Assembly: GCA_039545295.1 (NCBI GenBank) | Contig: BCIK01000011.1 | Span: 434,537 to 498,536, forward strand | DNA from: Udeniomyces pyricola | Taxonomy: Eukaryota; Basidiomycota; Tremellomycetes; Cystofilobasidiales; Mrakiaceae | Length of the DNA stretch: 64,000 nt | Reading direction: 5' to 3' | Part shown: one piece after another, positions 53,713 through 64,000 of the stretch | How the letters are laid out: every line of letters starts with the position of its first letter | How positions within the stretch are numbered: position 1 is the stretch's first letter | Program-made: the position numbers and the translations under genes | The notes under the pieces: generated by a model | Seen by the model: the letters and a program-made list of their open reading frames with translations, nothing else | The model's database searches: none | What the model was told of the DNA's origin: nothing

Positions 53713-54179
53713 TTTTTCTCTTCTCTATTGCTTTTGCTTTTGCTTCTGTCTTTTTTCTTGGTGGGGAGAGGGGGGGGGGGACGGATGGATGTCATTGCTG
53801 CATTCTTTTTTTTTCTTCATTTCCGGTTGTGTTGTGTTTGAGTGAGAGGAGCGCATTGCGCATGTATAGACGGCTGAAGAAGGAACTAAAAAGAAGGAAC
53901 GAATGCGTGCTAGAGTGGGTTCATTCAAGGAGAAGAAGAAGCAGAGCAAAAAACAATTAAAGGAGAAGGAGAGATAGTTTGGGGGGAGGGGGGGTTGATC
54001 AAGAACTGAAGATAGACTTGGAAACAAAGAGACACAGAAATTATATGGAAAAGCAGTAGGTCCGTGCATGATGACGATACTGTAAGCATGCATGACTGGA
54101 TGGCAAAGGGCTAAATCGTCCAATCGAGATCAAGAGGAATCTGCAGATGATCTCGAAAAAGAAAGAATTGAAACTAGAA

Positions 54180-54216
<37 letters not shown>

Positions 54217-54530
54217 TAGATCTTTTTCTTGTGTGGTGGTAAAGGAAGGATAAATGATCTGACCGACCGCGCTGGGACGCGGTAGTACACCGACGTACGC
54301 ACGATTAACATGACTAAAAGCAGTAGCAGATCGAGGCAGAAAATGTAAAAGGAGAGCACAAGTGCAAAGTCGGGACAAAAAAAGAAGAAAAAGAAAGACA
54401 ACGAGCCAGTGCAAGACAAACAAGCAAACAAGATGGAAAGAAAACATAAAAGACAAGTTCTACACAAAGAAAAAGAAAAACTCATCAACATATCTCATAT
54501 ATATGGTATAACACATCGATCCGTCACGCA
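53713..54530. other. tail-to-tail gap between BUD22 and the DUF4203-like gene
   Basis: 818 bp with a 32-bp poly-A run at 54183-54214 and A-rich flanks up to about 54480. No gene seen; ORFs here are low complexity. Confidence 0.6.
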
Positions 54531-57247
54531 TCAGATCATGCCTGCTCGTGTCAAAGGCAAATCGTACGCAAGCGGCCTCGTATTCCCAACCTTGGGTGGC
54601 GGTGGTACCACAACTCCCCACGGATCCACGACCGATTCCACCTCGACAACTCCTTCCTTGGGCTCATGCGTTTTGGCTCGAATGGCGTCGAAGAGGTTAG
54701 CACGCCTCGTTGGGGTGCTATCATGAGTCATCTGATCTGCCTCGTTTTCTGGCGTCAACGTCGAGGTTGAAGGTACAAATCCTATCGGATGTAGAGGGAC
54801 CCGTAAAGAAGAGAGAGATGAAGAGGAAATGGATGAGGCCTGACGGGTGAGATGGTTCGATTCATACGTCGATACAACAGATGGTTGCCGAGAGAGGTTG
54901 CTCCCATAATTGGTCTGGCCACGAGGTGAGTTCGGCGTCGAGTAGACAGAGATCATGGAGTCAATCGGGTACCGACGAGGCATTTCAATCTCTGAAGATC
55001 CCGAGAAATAGTACGATGCAATATTCGTCTCGCGAGGTGTGCCACTAAAGGATTCTCGAGCGGGTCGGCCAAAGGTTGGGACAGATGGCGACGAGTCAGC
55101 GGCAGTAAGTCGGTCGAGCGGAGAAGCCGTAGCAAGATCGATCAAGTTGGTGAACGGAGCAGGAGAGCCGAGAATAGATGGAGATGATGGTATTGGGACC
55201 AATTGACGAAGCGTCGGCTGAGGATCACGAGCTCGACCGTTGAGAGAAGGCCGAGGTCGGAGCGGACGAAGCGCCGTTGGTGGGCGCATCAGTGGATGGC
55301 AAGGGTCCCAAATTCCGGTTGGCACCTTGCCTCTTTTCGGAAGGAGTGGTTTTCTATTGGATGAAGAGGATGGTGGAGGCCGTGCACTAGCCAAATTTGA
55401 CTTTGACGGAACTGTCTCTGGAACTCTCGGCTCGCGGCCGAAGACCTGAAGCCCAACACCGGCTGATCCGTTCCTCCCATCTCTTTCGACCTCTTGGATC
55501 GGCGAGACCGGCATGAGTAGTCCTCTACTATCACGCGGGAGTCGATCGACCTCCCATGGCTTCAACATCGCTCCGTTCGGACGCAAGACAACGAGCGGAG
55601 CGTCCTTCTCTTCGATGGTAGGCGCATACACGACGGGTGCTTTGGAGAAGCGACGTGCAAACGTGTCGTTGGCATTGAAGGTTGAGGAGGGCGTCTCGAG
55701 AAGAGGTTCCCATTGCTTAGGGCTGATTTTAATGTGAATGAGCATTGAACGAAAAAAAAATACATCAGACATCAGTGGAAGCGTGGGCAGAACAACGATA
55801 GGAAACGACTCAACGATGGGGAACGCAAACTCACAGTGGACGTCGAATGAACGGACCTTTGAATACAAAGTGCTGAACGATGCCCGCTAGTAGCCTACGA
55901 TTCAGACACTCGACCACAAACATAGAGGGTGAGAAGAGATATCGTCAGATCACCGCTGCGTGCGTTGCCCTGAGAAGCAGGGTCTTGCTGGCTCCAAGGC
56001 GACTCACGCCACACCGAGCCCGCTTCCAAAGATGATTTGCGTGTTGAACCCTGGATTGTACGCTGTTCTTTGAATAGCCTGAGGAAAAAATGGACGGAAT
56101 ACCCCTATCAATCAGCAACAGGCTCCTCATCGACACAAATCAAAAGAAGGAAAAAAAAAAGTATTCCAGTCAAGAGTAAATCATAGACTCACGCCAGAGT
56201 GAGAGTCATTGCTATCAAAGATTGTGCGAAGACCATAGGAGGCCGTAGTAACGGAGCTACCGTCCAAGATGAGGTCAACGGCGAGACAGATGAGGAACCC
56301 GCCAGAGAGACTGGATCCAACAATCTGCAACGAAAGCAGGCACAGACGAAAAATGTCGACCGTGTCACCGGCAAGAGGCATGTTAGATTTTGGTTGAATC
56401 AACTTGGCTAAAATAACGTCCAGTCTGATTGGACTTGTTCAAGACAGGCTTATTTTGGATGTGACTCACTACCCCTTCTCTCTGCCATCTGATGCCTGAT
56501 CCTACGCCGACCAGGGCGCCAAGGCCAATCAATACGTATGCGGCCTGCTCCACGGGGATTAACCACCCTCGCCTGAGCAGCATAATTTGGAGCGCAAACG
56601 CGACGCCACCAACACCCACGAGAAGAATGTGACCGATGTAGCGAAAAGCATGAAGGAAGCCAAGAGCGTGACCGCAGATGGCGAGAATGAGGGTAGGAAT
56701 GAGCGTACAGAAGAGATCGAAGAGAATTGCAGAGAGATTGTGGGTGGAAGGGAACGAGTTGGTGAAGGAAACCCAAACTGATTGACACAAAGCAAGGGAG
56801 AGGGGGAGGATAGGGAAATTGTCAGCGCCCCAGACTATTATCGTGATAGGAGGTAGGTAGCAATCGACTGCGGGACGAGATTGGGATACCAAAGGGGATT
56901 TTTAACTCACCGACGAGAGCCAGGGAGAGACCTACGCCTGCACCGCAAGTGAATCTCATCGCCAGCGCAGAGAAGAGGAACTCCTATCAGGATGCAATCT
57001 GCCCCAATAGGCCCCACATATCAACCCAAGAAGAAAAAGACACAAGAGTCAGAAGAATACTTAAGACATTGGCCACGGCACCGCAGGCTGATGCTCGAGG
57101 GTCCCTCACTTGTTGGTGAACTAGGACAGTTGACTCACAGCTCGCCCAAACATATCGCAGCACGCCAAATCCACCGTCACTTCCGATCCCACGCATCAGA
57201 GCAGCCTCGTCCAGCCCACTCGCCCGTTCCACCAGGAAAATCATCAT
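54531..57247 (-). CDS. multi-pass membrane protein, TM7S3/TM198-like (DUF4203-like) with long cytosolic tail; 5' end uncertain
   Basis: Supported exons on the minus strand: 57247-57139, 56937-56911, 56777-56470, 56324-56193, 56078-56008, 55894-55835 and 55722-54531; 632 aa if translation starts at the ATG pair at 57247. All six modelled introns here have GTGAGT donors. At least five hydrophobic spans are visible (VWASCVGLSLALVVWV, LFCTLIPTLILAICG, ILLVGVGGVAFALQIMLL, AAYVLIGLGALVGVGSGI, VGSSLSGGFLICLAVDLIL). This order, with a Gly-rich late segment, fits DUF4203 proteins. The last exon gives a 400-residue Ser/Pro-rich tail with no known domain. Family members usually have one more N-terminal segment, which may lie in 57265-57650 (a frame there contains STICTLFGYKLSQL), but I cannot join it in phase. 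Confidence 0.55.
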
Positions 57248-58083
57248 GTTGTTGAGGAGTGTTTCTCAAGGACGTATTATAAGTAGGAGATGGGCTGGTC
57301 CAGACGAGAAGAGTTGTGAGAGCTTGTAGCCGAACAGGGTGCAGATAGTTGAGTAGATCGACGCAGCAAGATGATGTCGTGTTGGATAGGAGTCAGGGAA
57401 GAGGACCAGGCGCTTTTTGTGGCTGTATGAAGGGATAGGTGGAAACAAAGCTTGCGACTGGACAAGGGGGCGGGAGATGAAATGGATAGGTGTTTGGACC
57501 AGCCAAGACGTTGTAGTGAAAGGAACGTGGTGGCGAGGGCGCGAAGCAAGTCAGATGTGAGCACACAATGGCAGTAATGGTTTGATAGACATCTGCGAGA
57601 TGAAGCGTGAAGGAAACTATGGAGAGGAGGCATCAATGTTAGCAAGCTAGGGGTTAGTTAGGGGTGAAGGGTTTGGGGTAAGGTCCGAGGGAGGTCCGAG
57701 CTAGAAGAGGGGTCAAAGCGGAAGTGATCGAAAGTAAAGCGAGAGTCAAGTATATGACATCAGCTAACATCGATGGTCGATGACGTTAGACTGAATCTTA
57801 CAGCATATGCTTACCGACTTGCAAAAATCAGCCACAGCTGAACGACAGAAATGAAGCCACAAGAAGAAGAAAAGGCAAAAAAACATGGCGGAGAATACAT
57901 TTGCATACAAGAAACCGATAGACCAACGAAAAGAGAAGAGTGTAACACTAAAACAAAACCGTCTGGTTCCCCCTACGTATGCCTGACTCGTCATGAAGAG
58001 GAAGAGAGAAAGATGCGGTGAAGGAGCGGAAAGAGATCGAGAAGCAAAAGGCATCGGCTCCACACCGCTTCAATTGATACCCC
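57248..58083. other. region upstream of the DUF4203-like gene, with GDI1 3' UTR
   Basis: 836 bp. 57265-57650 on the minus strand has coding-like composition in two frames and may contain missing 5' exons of the DUF4203-like gene. 57660-58083 looks non-coding. Confidence 0.4.
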
Positions 58084-60658
58084 TTAATCTTCCTCATCAG
58101 CCGAGATCTTGGCCTTGGCCGTCAACACGAGCTTCTCTCCCATGATCCTCTCGTAAACGTCCTTGACATCGTCGACGACCGTCTCAAAGTGAGAAGTAGC
58201 GTCGTACGACTTGGTGATGAAGATGTTGTCCTCCTTGCCGCTCGAGGTGGGGGTGAACATGGGCGTGATAGAGACATATCTGTGACAGAAGAGACACATA
58301 AAAGGGTCAGCAAGGGGATAAGTTTAACCCAGGGGTGCGTACGAAGCCGAGGGCTCGCCAAATCGAGAAAGGAACGGACTTCTCCAGAATAGGACCAAGC
58401 AGCTGGAGACCAGGCGCAATCTCCCGCTCCGGGGTCGAAGTCTCACAGATCGTCGACACGATAGCGACGGTGTATCCCTTGGCGGCAACATTGTGAGCAG
58501 ACGAGACCGACGCAATGTAAATGTCTGCGGACAAACAAGTGAGCAGGCGGAGCGAGTAATCAAAACGTCAACTCTGAGTAGGCGGTCTACTGAAACGCGC
58601 AAGTTTGTCAGAAATGCTGGACTCACCATTTCGTCGACCGACCTGGTTCTGAGGAATGATGATCTGGACGGAATCGCTCTCATCGGTCCCGGGGATGGTG
58701 CTCTTGAGCAAGCAGATGCACCTGATGACCTTGCCCTCCTCAACCACACGGATCTTGCCTCCCTCTTGCTGAGCCGTCTTACCGCCACCACCAAAGTAAT
58801 CAGGGCTACCGATAACGAGACCAGCCTTGGCGATCTCCTCACCCGACCGAACTCCAACAAACTTGCCCGTCTCGGGATCGGTGATGACTTCATCAATGGG
58901 CTTGTCGAGCATGTATGTTCCGCCGTGAATGGCAGACAGTCGGGCGAACGCCTGAGGAAGCTCGCCCAAGCCGTAGAGAGGGTAGATGTAAGGCGATTTA
59001 CCGTAGCGAGCCATGGAGGAGGTGTACAGGATGATACGGTCGTAGGTCGGGCGAGCGGGCTTAGTCTTGTAGCTGTATGCGGAGAGAGGAGTGTTTGAAG
59101 AAGGAGATGTTAATCAGTCATTTGGGAGATGTCAGTCAGACGATCCAAGATGATGAGCATCGACACGAGGATACTTGACCGCCGATCGGACCAGACGGAT
59201 AGTTGTCCAAAGAGTAATCAAACGTACTCATCGTCCAGGTAAAGAGCCATGGCGTGTCCGACGAAGTCCTGGGTTCCTGGCTCGAGTCCAAACTTCTCGT
59301 AGACCTTCTTCATCGGGTCGGTGTCAAGGTTGATACCTAGCCGTAGTAACGCCAGCACAGTGGATTGGTTGAAGGATAATCGTTAGCTACGCTCTGGCCA
59401 AGCATCCCTTGTACGGCACGGTCAACCCACAGATCAGAACACTTACCCTGGTGAGTCGTAGGATCATCGTCCTTCCATCCCTGGAGGAACTCAAAGAACT
59501 TCTTGGCCCGTCGCTTCTCAAAGATGCCCATGAGGTTGCTCCTGAGCGCCTCCATCTCGGTCGAGGGTACCTTGGAGATCCGACCGTCTCGGTAGACAAA
59601 CGAGCCCGCGATCTGCTTGAACTCGAGATATCGGAGGACGTCGGTGTGGATGAGGATCTTGGTGAGTTCACCCGAGGCGATGATGAACTTGGGACTGCGT
59701 GGATCGAAGTTGGAGAAGGGAGGGAGGAATGGTAATGGTTGTTCGTGGACGTAAGTTTGGACTTCCCATCGTTGTTTGTCACGACTATTCGGCAAGTCGA
59801 CAGCTGCAGAACGTACACAAGATCGATGGCCCAGTCTCGGTCCTTGCCATATTCGGTAGGTTGGGTCGTTCCGGGACGGAAGTGTGCGTAGGTCTAGGTA
59901 GCATGACGAGGAAGAAGGAGGACGTCATCAGACAGGAACGGAAAGGACAAGAAGGAAAGAGGGCAAATGATGGATAAGCTTGCGTGTTGGACAACATGGA
60001 GCAAAAAGAGATTCAAACAGTCTGAGAAAACAACCGCAGATGACTCTGAGCTTGCTTGACAAGCTCTACATCTTGAGCACTATCGTGTCGATAGGCACGA
60101 GATGGAGAGACGCGGAGAGAAGATCGACTCGGCCAGTCGCGATGTCTCCTTCCGGTCTATCTCTCAACTTCTTCCTCCAGCACATCCCAGAAAGGACCCA
60201 CATTGCGTCGAGAGGATAGCAGAACGATGGGAATAGTCCTGTCGTTTGCCTCGATGCAAACAATGGCCAATGTTTCTTCCAATGCCAGCACATCGCCTTC
60301 GTGGCATTCCCCCTTCCCCTTCTCTCCCTTTCCTGTCCCCTCTTTCCACCCCTCTCGGGATCAACAGCGACCCGACCGTCCGGGCGCCCAGCGGTGTCCC
60401 CTCGAATCCGGATCCATTGTATTCAACTCACCTGGGTCAAGTTGAGACTGGCGCTCTCACCACCGTAGTACTGGTTTCGGTCGATATGGAGAACCTTCTT
60501 GCCGGCGACCGAGAGGAGACCCGAGAGGATGCATTCTGAGAGTCCCGTGCCGAGAACAATGACCTGGTTGAGGAAAGTCGGGAGAGGATCAGTTGGAGAT
60601 AGGTTGAGACGAGGATGGGAGATTGAGAAGGGGAACTGACGTCATATTCTTCGTCCAT
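58084..60658 (-). CDS. GDI1: Rab GDP-dissociation inhibitor (Gdi1)
   Basis: Eight exons on the minus strand: 60658-60641, 60563-60432, 59893-59817, 59694-59447, 59336-59228, 59072-58627, 58524-58380 and 58279-58084; 456 aa, standard for GDI. It extracts prenylated GDP-bound Rab proteins from membranes and recycles them. Shown by [20 protein letters not shown] (Rossmann-type start), [84 protein letters not shown], and [21 protein letters not shown]. The first exon encodes only MDEEYD. The protein has GDI, not the longer Rab escort protein, architecture. Confidence 0.97.
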
Positions 60659-61122
60659 GTTGAGATATTGGCTGTGTGGGTTGGAATGAGAAGGGGCAAG
60701 GGGTGGGTTGTGTTGATGGAGAAAGGGCGCGCGGCAAGGCGACGAGGTGTTTGGTGCCAGCAGCAGCAGCAGCAGTCCCAGCTTAGGCGGCGGCCTGGCC
60801 TGGCATGATCTCATGCATGTTATGACGTTGCTTTTCATTTTATTTGTCTGCAGTTCACTCTATCGTATGTATCTTTTCGTCCATCATTCCATCTCAACCG
60901 CACTCGTCTTACAAATATTTTCAGCTTGCCATGCCTAAGGACTATAGCTCGGATCAAAAGCAGACTTGATTTTTTGAGCCATGGATATATATGTTTTTCC
61001 CTTCACCATCCTTCCAAGCCCCTCTCTTCCCCGATCGCCTTCCCTTCTTCTCACATCCCACAGATCGCTCTCCAGTCCAATCATCTTTCCTTTTCTCGCC
61101 TTGTCCTGCCAAATCTCTTTGC
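60659..61122. other. gap between GDI1 start and mS45 stop
   Basis: 464 bp with a CAG run (about 60760-60776) opposite the GDI1 5' UTR. No gene seen. Confidence 0.6.
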
Positions 61123-63163
61123 TTAGTCTTGCAAGATGGAGGATCGCTTCCTGACCTGCCTCTTGAACTCGTTGAGACGGATCTTCTTGTTTTTGAGGTA
61201 CTTGGCCTTGCGGTCCTTGGAAGATTGAACCCTGAACTGTTGCTTCTTCTGCTGGATAGCCTGGTGAACCAGGAACTTGGGGGTCGTACCGGGCTTCGTC
61301 ATGCGATCAATAATCTGCTGCGTTGGCGTTCGGATACCTTGGGCCGAGAGGTGAACCTTGTGAGCGTATGCGGCTCGGATCTTTTGACGCGCCGTCCTGG
61401 GTGCACCCGAAAGTCTGGACCTCGCCTGACCATCAGGTAGGACAGCCTTCGGCATGAGTCGACCCTCGCCTTTGGAAATGAGCGGCATAAACTTGTGGAT
61501 GAAGCCCTTTGGCGAAGGTCGCGGTGATCCGCGCAGGTTGACGTATCCATCCCAAGCCTGACCGACAAACTTGTTCTTGACGTCAACAAAGTTCCAAACG
61601 GCCTCCCTTCCGGACGAAACGAGCTTGCTCTCAAAGAGGGGGAGCTTCGGGATCGGTTTCAAAGGCCGGTCGAGATCCATCTTGAGCGTCATGGGCGTTC
61701 GACCCTCTTCAGCAAACTCCCACGACATGGCACCGATTCGGCCGTCGACGCGGAACCCTTCGAGGTGCTCGTTGAACCGGGTGATCTCACCACGATCAAC
61801 TCGGTCCGATTCAATATCTCGGTCGAGGTCGATGCGGGAAGAAAGCTGGGAGGGGAACTGGTCCATCGCTGGCGTTCGGGTGTTGTAAGGTCGGTTACGG
61901 TCGTGGGGGGCAACACAGAGGAAGGCCTCCATGCCTCGGGCAAACGGCGCCTGAATTGGCTTGTTCTGCAAAACGAAGAAGAGGGTAAACAATAAGTCAA
62001 TGCGCCGTTTGCGGTAGCAACTCAAGCGAGCATGGCAGACACGTGACGATGACTCAACCCAGGCATGGAAGCAGCTCGTCAAAGAGAACCAAAGAGAAGA
62101 GAGGAGAGCTCCCGATCAACTTACAAGCTTCTTCCACGTCTCTCCAACCTGACCCGTCTTGATGATTCCCTTGATACGATCTTTCGAGATGCGGTACTTG
62201 TCGGCTAGGAGTTGGATTCGTGCCGCCTGACCGAGCTCGGGGCGGAAGCGGGTGTAGACTTCGTAGACTTCGGCTTGGAAGTCGCAAGAAAGGGGTGGTT
62301 CGGGCTTGAAGTAAGGGTTCGAGGGGTAAGGCTAAACACCGGACCGGACCAGGTGAGCAAACAACACGTTGAGTTAGGGCCGAAGCGAGCAACTAAGACG
62401 GTCGCGACGATAGGTTGATACCAGAGAGCGAGGGATTCTAAAAGGATGGAACAACTGGCTGGTTCATCCGTTCAATGAACGGGGACAAAGCGAAGTTATT
62501 GCGTCTGAACGGTGGGTTTCGAAACGCGTCACTTGCATACACACAAAGACTGGCAATATTGTCTGCATCTCTATTGGACGTCTTCAGATGACAATTGGAA
62601 GAGATAGGGAAAGGCGCAGAGGCGAGGAAAGGAAGGGGGAGGGGGGAAAGCGGAAGCGGAAGAAAGCGCCAACATCCCATCGTAGAACCGGCAAAGGGCA
62701 AGAGTTGTCGTCTAACAGCGTGCCTTGACTCTTGCTGGTTGTGTGCATATGGACACACGAAGCAGAGTAACACGTCGATAATGGAGATTCATATATTAGA
62801 GCAAGCACTCACGATATGTCCTCCAAGCCAGTTGGTTTGGCCAGGCGTCGGCCACTTGTATTGGAGACCCGCATTCATGGACCAATCTCTGAACGTCTTG
62901 TTTGAATCATCCTTGGTTCGAGCTGACCGACTATCGAATCTGGAGGGTGCGGCACCGGCATCGTGGCCTTGGGTGAGGTCAGGCGTAGTGGAGACGGAGG
63001 AGAGGTCGACCGAGTTGGCGTTGACGGTCAAGGGAAGCTGGGCTGGGGAGGAATGGGAGAGGGAGCGACATTGCTGTCGGATGGTGGTGGTCGAGCGAAG
63101 TAGTGCAGAGGTCGAGGCAAAGGAGGAGAAAGGGGTGTGCGGAAGGTGTCGAGGGAGAGACAT
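61123..63163 (-). CDS. mitochondrial small-subunit ribosomal protein mS45 (Bot1/Mrps35 family)
   Basis: Three exons on the minus strand: 63163-62813, 62331-62125 and 61965-61123; 466 aa. Members of the eukaryotic mitochondrial regulator (Bot1) family are mitoribosomal small-subunit proteins needed for respiration. The N-terminus is Ser/Arg/Leu-rich without acidic residues for about 50 residues, as expected of a mitochondrial targeting peptide. Family-like sequence follows: NWLGGHIPYPSNPYFKPEPP, VYEVYTRFRPELGQAARIQ, SKDRIKGIIKTGQVGETW, FARGMEAFLCVAPHDRN. The C-terminus is very basic (DRKAKYLKNKKIRLNEFKRQ), fitting rRNA contact. Intron 1 (62332-62812) is 481 nt, the longest in my models. The head-to-head neighbour is uS12m. 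Confidence 0.8.
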
Positions 63164-63667
63164 GGTTGTTGGGGAAGGGGGAGCGAGTATCGGAGGTCGG
63201 GTGAGGATGGAATGGGAAAGGAAATGGTCGGATGATGGATGGATTGCTGCTTTGGGAGTTGGAAGCTAGCTTTTGGGGGATGCAACACCGGCGAGACTGT
63301 GGGACAGATGACGGCGACCGGCTAGCAGAGCTGGAGTGGAATGATGGGTTAAGCTTTAATGAATGTTGTGCGATGGTGGATATCCGGTGGATGGTCAAAA
63401 AGAGAAGGCTCATGAATCGATGAGCCTGGCTGGTTCATCCATTCGTTTGCTCAGACTGAGTATACTGATCACCTGGAATGTGATCGGATCATGATCATGA
63501 TCAGTCACTAGTCATTCGATATTCGACATTCAATCAATCCAAAGGTCACAGAGGTCACTCACGCCATTAATATAACCGCATACACTCACACTCACATTCC
63601 CATTCCCATTCCTATTTCCATCCCCCACTCTGCCTCTACATAAGCCACACTCGTCCACACGCCCCTC
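63164..63667. promoter_or_regulatory. shared divergent promoter region of two mitoribosomal protein genes
   Basis: 504 bp between the divergent start codons of mS45 (63163, minus) and uS12m (63668, plus). It contains a cluster of TGATCA palindromes (about 63467-63506: GTGATCGGATCATGATCATGATCAG) and CATTCGATATTCGACATTC repeats just after. Common regulation is inference from the arrangement. Confidence 0.5.
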
Positions 63668-64000
63668 ATGGCTGCCCTCATCTCATCCGCATCGAGATCC
63701 CTTCTCCGCCAGTCCATCACACCAGTCCTCCGATCGTCTTCCTCCTCCGATGCCTCCAACCTTCTCCGTTCCTTTGTCTCGTCGTCGACGTCGTCGCGTC
63801 TCCTTCGTCTCCCCATCACTCCTTCCCCCATCACCATTCCGCACCGACGACCCTTCTCCTCGTCCTCCCCTCGTCCAGCCACGCTAAACCAAGTCGAGCG
63901 CAAATGTCGAAAGATCCCATACACTAGCATCAAGCGAAGGACCCATGCCCCGGCTCTTCAGGGTTGCCCGCAGAAGAAGGGCGTCTGCGTCCGAGTCTTC
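63668..64000 (+). CDS. mitochondrial ribosomal protein uS12m, 3' end missing
   Basis: Single open frame of 111 codons from ATG 63668 to the window edge. uS12 sits at the decoding centre of the small ribosomal subunit. Residues 1 to about 68 are rich in Ser, Arg and Leu (MAALISSASRSLLRQSI...), a mitochondrial targeting peptide. From about residue 69 the bacterial-type uS12 start appears: ATLNQVERKCRK, then APALQGCPQKKGVCVRVF. The motifs that mark the decoding loop (PNSA, KPRK) lie beyond the edge. The opposite strand encodes nothing recognisable. Confidence 0.93.
   Translation, partial: MAALISSASRSLLRQSITPVLRSSSSSDASNLLRSFVSSSTSSRLLRLPITPSPITIPHRRPFSSSSPRPATLNQVERKCRKIPYTSIKRRTHAPALQGCPQKKGVCVRVF

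Noticed and set aside
57277..57645. Single 122-codon ORF as the N-terminus of the DUF4203-like gene
   Set aside because: It ends in a stop before the first supported exon, and the only splice that joins it uses a weak GTCTGG donor and yields no membrane segment.

Overview
This window is nuclear DNA from a fungus, most probably a basidiomycete (yeast-like or smut-like; I cannot fix the subphylum). Genes are packed head-to-tail on both strands with short intergenic gaps, and nearly all are cut by many spliceosomal introns, mostly about 50-250 nt. I modelled about 127 introns in 18 genes, and RPB2, the permease, the amidase and transportin alone carry 51. The products are fungal (EAF6, LSB5, KAP104, SED5, NPR3, a YAT-type permease, BUD22, CWC25). 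There is no bacterial operon structure, CRISPR array, virus or intact transposon. Four N bases (1640, 1658, 7992, 23153) all lie in poly-C or poly-G runs.

Layout. 0-10 kb: the 3' part of EAF6 (+), a Cys-type glutathione peroxidase (-), an 11-exon acetamidase-type amidase (+) and TIM8 (-). 10-20 kb: a complete 16-exon RPB2 (-) divergent from the splicing factor CWC25 (+). 20-34 kb: a lipase with a 600-residue Ser/Thr-rich N-terminal extension (+), an LSB5-like VHS/GAT protein (-) and transportin KAP104 (-). 34-43 kb: dolichyldiphosphatase CAX4, syntaxin SED5 and the TORC1 regulator NPR3, all (+). 43-54 kb: a 17-exon amino-acid permease (-), GPI2/PIG-C (-) and BUD22 (+). 54-64 kb: a DUF4203-like multi-pass membrane protein (-), Rab GDI (-), mitoribosomal mS45/Bot1 (-) and the 5' part of mitoribosomal uS12m (+), which runs off the end.

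Functionally the genes are housekeeping: chromatin and transcription (EAF6, RPB2), splicing (CWC25), nuclear import (KAP104), membrane traffic (SED5, LSB5, GDI1), ER lipid-linked glycosylation and GPI anchoring (CAX4, GPI2), nitrogen sensing and use (NPR3, amidase, permease), ribosome production (BUD22) and mitochondria (TIM8, mS45, uS12m). The two mitoribosomal genes share one 504-bp divergent promoter region. 

The most unusual material is in the gene architecture: many microexons (down to 9 nt), two GC-AG introns, and 5' splice sites split almost evenly between A and C at intron position +4 (GTNCGT as common as GTNAGT). All exon boundaries were read by eye from splice motifs, reading phase and protein-family continuity. 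Every multi-exon model closes in frame, but none is backed by transcripts.
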